NCBI RefSeq assembly: GCF_000737785.1
Contig: NZ_JPRO01000027.1
Span: 1 to 38,295 of the forward strand
Direction of reading: 5' to 3'
Length of the DNA: 38,295 nt
Origin: Chryseobacterium luteum
GTDB lineage: Bacteria > Bacteroidota > Bacteroidia > Flavobacteriales > Weeksellaceae
Shown: one piece after another, positions 33,061 through 38,295 of the stretch
How the letters are laid out: each line of letters begins with the position of its first letter
Numbering within the stretch: position 1 is the first letter of the stretch
Made by a program: the position numbers and the translations under genes
The notes under the pieces: generated by a model
Told to the model about the DNA's origin: nothing
Seen by the model: only the letters and a program-made list of their open reading frames with translations
The model's database searches: none

Positions 33061-34750
33061 TCAATTTCGCAATTCAAGATTAGCATCTTTTTTAAAGGAT
33101 CTGGCTAACATATATAGGAAATCTAAGATAACAAGGGCTTCATCTTCATTAATGTTTATTCCATTTTTTCTCATGATTTTTATCGCTTGAATAGTAGAGA
33201 CCATCCGCCCAGAAAAATATTTTGTACTTCGATTGATATTTTTCTCAATAGTTTTTAGAACTTTTTCAGTTTTAGTATTGATTAAACCATCATACATTAT
33301 TAATTTTTTTAGAATTGGATTGATTTGTATAGCCTCAAATTCCTTTGTAGATACATTTATTTGAGATGGCGTAAACATACTTGCAATATGTCTTTTACCA
33401 ACAAAGTCTTGAAGTTTATAGATTTGAAAAATATTAATGTGATCTTTCGTCCATATTTCTTTATGTTTATAAAAATCCACATTCAATTTCTGTGTAAGAT
33501 GCTGTAATCTCTCGTTTAAATTATAAGTAATTTCATTATGCTCTTTTTTCATTTCTCTGAAATCTTCGAAGTCTATTTTTCCAGTCAGCAGGTATCTTCT
33601 TGCTTTTGCTAGGAGTTCCTTATTCTGAGAAATTTCTGCAAGAAGGCCTTTTTTTCATTTAATGCTTGCCTTCTTGCTGTGAATATATTTTCATCTTCGA
33701 GAATGAGATCAAAAAGTGCATATATATTGGGAAGAAGGGTAATTTTTTTTAAGAGAAGTTCGTATGATTTTTCCAGAAAATCTGCTCTAAATCTACCTTT
33801 ACATTTAGAAGTATTACAATGATAATAGCTATATTTTTTATGTTTACCCTGAGAGGTACTGCCTGTTAATGTTCGTCCGCAAAAAGGACAATTTATGAAT
33901 CCTCTAAGTGGGAAGAGATATTTTGTTTGAAGTTTTGATTCCCTCTGTTTACGTTTACTTTTGAGTAATAATTGAACCTTACGGTAAAGGCTTTCAGATA
34001 TGATAGGCTTATGAATACCTTTTACGTATTGAATATCTTCATCTTTAGTTGCTTTAACTGTAATTATTCCACAATAAATGGGATTGTGCAATATCTTCCA
34101 AAAATTGTTCTTGCTGCATGTAGACCTTTTTGAACAGTCATCATTCTAACCTGATTGATCGAATATGTGCCTTTTGCAAACTGTTCAAAAGCCCATTTAA
34201 TTAAATCTGCCTGCGGTTGTTTAGGCTTCATGATTTTTCCGCCTTCTTGTGTAGACTGGTTAATATATCCCATTGGAGCTCTTCCTGGCCATCTTCCCAT
34301 TTTTCTAGCTCTACGCATTCCATCTGAAGCATTTCGCCCCCTTCTATTGTTTTCAGCTTCAGGTATCGAAAGATATACAGCAAGCATCACTATACTTTCA
34401 GGGACATCAAAATCGATTGGTTGGTCAATAGCAAATGGTTTTGCGTTCAATCCTCTTAGAATACCAAGCATTTGATAAGCATACTCAATATTTCGACTAA
34501 AGCGATCCCATTTAATAAATAGTATATTATCAGCAGGTCTTTCTCTATTGTTTTTTAATATTTTAATAAGTTCTTTCCATTCTGGTCGATTAAAATCCTT
34601 TGCTGAAAAGTCCTCTCTGAAGAGTCCTTTAACAATAATTTGGTTCAGTTCACAATATTTCAACAATCTTTCTTCCTGTTCAGGAAGAGAATAGCCTTTT
34701 CTCATTTGTTCGTCAGTACTAACTCTGACATATAAGTATGCTGATTTCAT
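33061..34750 (-). pseudogene. Large serine recombinase, frameshifted
   Basis: Three consecutive frames give one protein of about 560 residues. Residues 1-210 hold the resolvase domain with catalytic S11 in YVRVSTDEQ and the DRFSRN motif. Next comes the recombinase domain, then a zinc ribbon C-P-F-C...C-N...C-K (FINCPFCGRTLTG), and a long C-terminal helical tail. One break is near 34105, where the frame jumps into NFWKILHNPIYCG. The second is at a run of seven T (33649-33655), where AFLQKF changes to LLAEISQNKELL. Such enzymes integrate or excise mobile elements. With two shifts it is probably inactive, unless these are sequencing errors. Confidence 0.85.
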
Positions 34751-34814
34751 AAATATAGGTTTATGAAATATTAACGGTTAAATATTAATGCTTTATTTTA
34801 AATAAAAGAAATTT

Positions 34815-35347
34815 TAACCAAGGTGCCATTTTCTTTCGGGAAGTCCGATGTTATTATTCATTCAGACAGTTGCAATTTTTTCTTGTCAAGTAGAGATGAT
34901 TCAAGGGGGGGGGAATATTGATATTATTTAAAAACTGAGTATTTGGACCGTCTAAAGGTACCGGTGGAATATAAGAACAACATTGAACTTTGGTATGTTG
35001 GGGGTAATAATACCAAACCTTTGCTTGATATTTCAGCTGACAAACTAAATCTCCCTATTTATTATTTCTGCGATTGGGATTACAATGGTCTTGATATCTA
35101 TTGTCAGGTCAGAAATATTTTCAACGCAAAAGGAAAGGAAATAATCATCATTGAACCGCCCGAAAACTCAAAAAACTACCCGTTGAGGTAAAACATCACA
35201 AAAGTAAGTGGAAAAATCACCAGGGTTTGTCTGGACTAGATCGGAATCATTTCACCAAGAGACAGATAGAATCGCCTAATTTTTAAAAATGAATGGATTG
35301 AGGAAGAATCTGTTGATTTGATTGAATATTTAAAACATTTCCATTAG
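34815..35347 (+). pseudogene. Broken Toprim-domain protein, defence-like
   Basis: The clearest piece (34943-35191) reads NIELWYVGGNNTKPLLDISA, then YYFCDWDYNGLDIYCQV with the Toprim D-x-D, then KGKEIIIIEPPEN. The frame then shifts: PVEVKHHKSKWKNHQGLSGL and HFTKRQIE, shifts again to LIFKNEWIEEESVDLIEYL and stops at 35347. The N-terminus before 34943 is lost around a G9 tract (34905-34913). The D-W-D-Y-N-G core resembles Toprim domains of DUF2220/JetD-like or OLD-related defence proteins, but I cannot assign the family firmly. Confidence 0.55.
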
Positions 35348-35506
35348 TGTGAACCATGATCTCTTAGGCACGAAGAATTATGCTAAATACTTTCTATTTT
35401 AATTGTTTAATAGAATTATTCAAGTACATTATTTCCTTCAGAAATTTAGTGTCAAGCCTTAATAATATTTTTGTATTTTAATCCCAACCAAGAAAACTCA
35501 TCATAA

Positions 35507-35830
35507 ATGTACATATCCTCTTTAAAACTTTGGAACTTCAGAAAATATGGAAGTCCCGTTTTTGATCTAAATTCTCCTCACTTAACAATACCTTTTAATA
35601 AGGGAATGAATATTCTTATCGGAGAGAATGATTCGGGGAAATCAGCCATTATTGACGCTATTAAGCTTGTGCTAAAAACTCATGCCTATGAATGGATAAA
35701 GGTTGAAGAAAGTGATTTTTATAGTAATGGAAATCAAATTTCACCAATTTTACGAATTGAGATTGAATTTTCTGGCATTACTAATAAATATATAGGGTTT
35801 TTATTCTACTTAATACTTTCAAAGAAGGAT
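35507..35830 (+). pseudogene. Truncated OLD-family ATP-dependent nuclease, N-terminus
   Basis: Starts intact (MYISSLKLWNFRKYGSP) with the RecF/OLD-type ABC ATPase strand and Walker A G-E-N-D-S-G-K-S-A-I at about residues 38-47, then the Q-loop region EESDFY. Homology ends near residue 95-105. The frame then runs through the tRNA-like sequence and its hairpin to a stop at 35962. Full OLD proteins have 500-700 residues with a C-terminal Toprim. It was cut at the junction with the att-like sequence. Confidence 0.7.
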
Positions 35831-35842
35831 AATAGTGGTAGA

Positions 35843-35870
35843 AGGAGTTCGACACTCCCTCTGTCCCCGC
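35843..35870 (+). other. Degenerate tRNA-Ser 3' end, candidate attachment site
   Basis: TCCCTCTGTCCCCGC (35856-35870) matches TCCCTCTCTCTCCGC of tRNA-Ser (32856-32870) at 13 of 15 positions. It is preceded by AGTTCGACAC, like the T-loop TTCGA of the tRNA with two extra bases. It lies exactly 3000 bp from the tRNA copy and just before a strong hairpin. This fits an old attachment site made by integration at the tRNA 3' end. Confidence 0.4.
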
Positions 35871-35910
35871 AACGAAAGAAAGCAAAAAGCTTTCAAAATG
35901 GTCTAAACGC

Positions 35911-35950
35911 TTTAAAACCCAGTATTCTTAAAAGATTACTGGGTTTTAAA
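35911..35950 (+). terminator. Strong hairpin after the tRNA-like sequence
   Basis: TTTAAAACCCAGTA (35911-35924) and TACTGGGTTTTAAA (35937-35950) form a perfect 14-bp stem with a 12-nt loop, followed by TTTT. It acts as a terminator, consistent with the preceding sequence once ending a stable RNA gene. Confidence 0.75.
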
Positions 35951-35993
35951 TTTTGGGACTAACTCTCAAAATTTTCAAAAACACTCAAAATTT

Positions 35994-36041
35994 TTGTGGC
36001 AGAATTGTGGCAGTTTTCAAAACCAAAAAAAATTGCCACAA
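35994..36041. repeat. TTGTGGCAG repeats, candidate integrase arm sites
   Basis: TTGTGGCAG occurs at 35994-36002 and 36005-36013, and its complement-like AATTGCCACAA at 36031-36041. Repeats like these lie between the attachment site and the start of the tyrosine integrase and may be its arm-type binding sites. Confidence 0.5.
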
Positions 36042-36142
36042 AAAAAAACACTGTAATACATTGTATATTAACATATTAATATCATTAGCAACTTGATTTA
36101 AAGGCAGCATAATTCGATATTTAATTAATTAAAAATTGTGTT

Positions 36143-37323
36143 ATGATTGAAAAGAGTTTTGGTTTAATGTTTTTTTTAAAACACCGGAGAAAAAAGAGAA
36201 TTTAAGAGTATTGTATCTTAGGATCACCGTTGATGGAGTTTCCAAAGAAACTTCCACAAAGAGAAAGTGGGACGTAACGAGATGGAGTCAAAAAGCAGGA
36301 AGGGCGATCGGAAGCAAAGAAGACGCAAAATCATTGAATTATTATATAGATTCAATTAGTACTAGAATTTCGAACTATAGAACAGAGTTGATCAATCACG
36401 ATCATACCATAACCGCAGAAAAATTTCTTGATTTTGTAAAAGGAAAAAATGTCTCCAAAGCAAAAGTGCTAGAGGAATTTCAGTCACATAATTCGGAAAT
36501 ACTAGCTTTGGTAGACAAAAAGGAATATGCACCGGGTACTTACGAAAGGTATTTCACTGCCCGCTCCCATGTGGCAAAATTCATAAAACTTAAATATAAC
36601 CTAGAAGATTTTGAATTCAGAGAATTAAATTATGATTTTGTCAAAGATTATGAACTATATCTGAAGGTAGTTCGAAATTGCTCGAATAATACGGCACTAA
36701 AGTATATTTCCAATTTCAAGATCATTAAGGGCAATAGCAAAAGATATTATATCAAAAGATCCCTTTAAACTTTTTAAAAGGAAAAAAATTAAATGTAACA
36801 AAAAGCCGATATCTACAGCTGAGCTCCATCGGCTTGAAAATAAATTCTTTTTCATCGGAAAGACTATCTATAATCAGGGATATATTTGTATTTCAATGCT
36901 ACACCGCATTGACCTATATTGATGCATTTCAGCTTAAAACCAGCAATATCAGGGAAGGAATAAACGGAACTTTATGGATCATGTCGAGTCGCCAGAAAAC
37001 TGACTCAAAACAGACATTCCTCTTTTGCCCAAAGCCATTGAAATTATGGAAAAATATAAAGATCATCCCTCTGTATTGCCAGAGAAACGGTACTTCCTGG
37101 CAGGTCCAATCAAAAAATGAATGACTATCTTAAAGAAATTGCAACATTATGTGATCTCACCAGCACCCTTAATACGCAAACAGCAAGAAGAACGTTCGGT
37201 AGCACAGTGACTCTTAAAAACGGAGTGCCTATCCATATCGTCAAAGAAATGATGGGACATCATTCTGTTAAGCAAACAGAAGAATATGCTATTAGTGAGC
37301 AGGAATCAATTGGTAAACTTTAA
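36143..37323 (+). pseudogene. Tyrosine site-specific integrase, multiply frameshifted
   Basis: Joining frames gives a Bacteroidota-type phage/transposon integrase of about 390 residues: N-terminal MIEKSFGLMFFLK, then the arm domain LRITVDGVSKETSTKRKWDV, the SAM-like core-binding domain (YAPGTYERYFTARSHVAKFI) and the catalytic domain (CYTALTYIDAFQL, then TARRTFGSTVTLKNGVPIHI and MMGHHSVKQTEEYA). Breaks lie at the T8/A4 run (36170-36181), near 36725, near 36845, near 37015 and near 37115. The usual H of the H-x-x-R box is Q. It is certainly dead unless the sequence is poor here. Confidence 0.85.
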
Positions 37324-37335
37324 TAATCTTTAAAA

Positions 37336-37740
37336 ATGAGTTTTTTTGTCACCATTATTGTGGTATCAATCTGTATTGGAGGCGCCTTAATGTTTTCGGG
37401 CGCAATATTACTTTTTCTATCAACAATCTATGAACTACTTTTTTCAAATAATAAAACTACTTACAACAGGTTATTAAAATCCGTCATATTCTTTTCCAAA
37501 ATGGCACAGATTGGGGTTTTGATATTTTTGCTTGGTCTCGCGGCCATGTCGTTCTATATGATGATAGCAGGCTTATTGAAAGGTAAGTATGAACTGAGTT
37601 TTAGTCGAATTGGTCGTGCGTTAACACGCATTACCTGGGAAAATCAACCTGGATGGTTTATATTCCAAACATGCCTTTTCGCAGGGTTTTCTATCGGTAT
37701 TATGATTTGGTTAATAAAACTCCGGAAGAAGTTTTTTTAA
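37336..37740 (+). CDS. Small hypothetical membrane protein
   Basis: 134 residues with three to four hydrophobic helices (residues 5-35, 55-75, 110-128), few charges between them and a basic C-terminus (KLRKKFF). No family recognised. It starts 12 nt after the integrase remnant ends, and may be cargo of the same element or the first host gene after it. Confidence 0.6.
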   Translation: MSFFVTIIVVSICIGGALMFSGAILLFLSTIYELLFSNNKTTYNRLLKSVIFFSKMAQIGVLIFLLGLAAMSFYMMIAGLLKGKYELSFSRIGRALTRITWENQPGWFIFQTCLFAGFSIGIMIWLIKLRKKFF

Positions 37741-38022
37741 GGGATTGAGAAAATGCCCTCATTCCTTTTACACTAAGATTAAAGGGAAATCTCATCTGGA
37801 AATCCAGTATTGAAAAATACAGATTCATCTAAGTTTTTAATAGATTAGTAAGAACAGGATTGGTTTTTTGCTGGGAATTACTGATCCAAAATTCAGAGTA
37901 ATAATCTTTCTTATCAAACTCAACCTATTTTAAACCAATATTGACATCAAAACAACCTTTCCTATCCGGCATATATCTCCCAATTTTGTACGTAAAGATA
38001 ATTACAAATATATCTAATCAAT

Positions 38023-38295
38023 ATGGATCAAAAATATGATTATATAGTCTTGGGAGCTGGCTCTGCAGGCTGTGTTTTAGCAAACCGACTTTCGGCGGAT
38101 AAAAATAACAGGGTGCTTTTGGTTGAAGCAGGACCTAAAGATAATACGATGTTCATCAAAATACCTATGGGCTTTGGGGTTCTTGTAGGGAGTGAAAAAT
38201 ATGCCTGGCATTATCGTACCAAAACCTTCGGAAAAGCCAATATCTATGAGGAATGGGCACGAGGTAAGACACTTGGCGGTTCCAGCGCAATCAAT
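38023..38295 (+). CDS. GMC oxidoreductase (choline dehydrogenase-like), start only
   Basis: The first 91 codons are present and the gene runs off the window. FAD-binding G-A-G-S-A-G (VLGAGSAGCVLANRL, residues 9-23), the E-A-G at the end of strand 2 (LLVEAGP), and the GMC signature RGKTLGGSSAIN at the edge are clear. It is probably an alcohol or choline dehydrogenase using FAD. The 282-bp gap before it holds no gene that I can see. Confidence 0.92.
   Translation, partial: MDQKYDYIVLGAGSAGCVLANRLSADKNNRVLLVEAGPKDNTMFIKIPMGFGVLVGSEKYAWHYRTKTFGKANIYEEWARGKTLGGSSAIN

Noticed and set aside
35831..35962. C-terminal part of the 151-codon OLD-like ORF
   Set aside because: This part translates the tRNA-like sequence and a perfect 14-bp hairpin, so it is read-through after truncation rather than real protein.

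Overview
The window looks like a chromosomal segment of a flavobacterium close to Chryseobacterium or Elizabethkingia (Bacteroidota). The basis is an AT-rich sequence, promoters of the Bacteroidota type (TTG/TTTG, about 19 nt, TAnnTTTG), almost no Shine-Dalgarno sites, a T9SS-sorted secreted protein, a zeaxanthin-type carotenoid operon and an AroA(Q)-type DAHP synthase/chorismate mutase fusion. No species can be named from the sequence alone.

Layout. 0.2-8.1 kb holds housekeeping and regulatory genes on the minus strand: rsgA, a DAHP synthase/chorismate mutase fusion behind a long leader that encodes a peptide extremely rich in Phe and Tyr, dnaX split by an A10 slippery run, an alpha-oxoamine synthase with a TetR regulator, and AraC and LuxR regulators. 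8.2-14.4 kb holds a secreted DUF1349-like protein, an orphan NarL-type response regulator, a hypothetical protein, a secreted nuclease and a histidine kinase/response regulator pair. 15.0-19.6 kb is a tightly packed carotenoid operon (MarR regulator, crtI, crtB, SRPBCC protein, crtZ, lycopene cyclase) expected to make zeaxanthin. 20.6-21.9 kb is a HAF-repeat/T9SS secreted protein.

22.0-31.9 kb is an array of minus-strand genes: GxxExxY nuclease-fold protein, TMEM175-like and 2TM-type channels, SnoaL-like, DoxX-like, methyltransferase, aldehyde dehydrogenase, two SDRs, DJ-1/PfpI protein, DUF2490-like barrel and a SecD-head lipoprotein. It is punctuated by at least seven copies of a ~60-bp palindromic intergenic repeat whose arms are TGCCACGAATGCACGAATA and its complement. 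I see this repeat nowhere else in the window. Decayed SDR and AraC fragments lie in the same array.

32.8-37.3 kb is a graveyard of mobile and defence genes beside a tRNA-Ser(TGA). It holds a frameshifted large serine recombinase, a broken Toprim protein, a truncated OLD-family ATPase, a degenerate copy of the tRNA-Ser 3' end exactly 3.0 kb from the tRNA, and a multiply frameshifted tyrosine integrase. The right edge has a small membrane protein and the start of a GMC oxidoreductase.

The strongest leads are the aromatic leader peptide upstream of the DAHP synthase gene, the dnaX recoding site, and the palindromic repeat family with the GxxExxY gene set among its copies.
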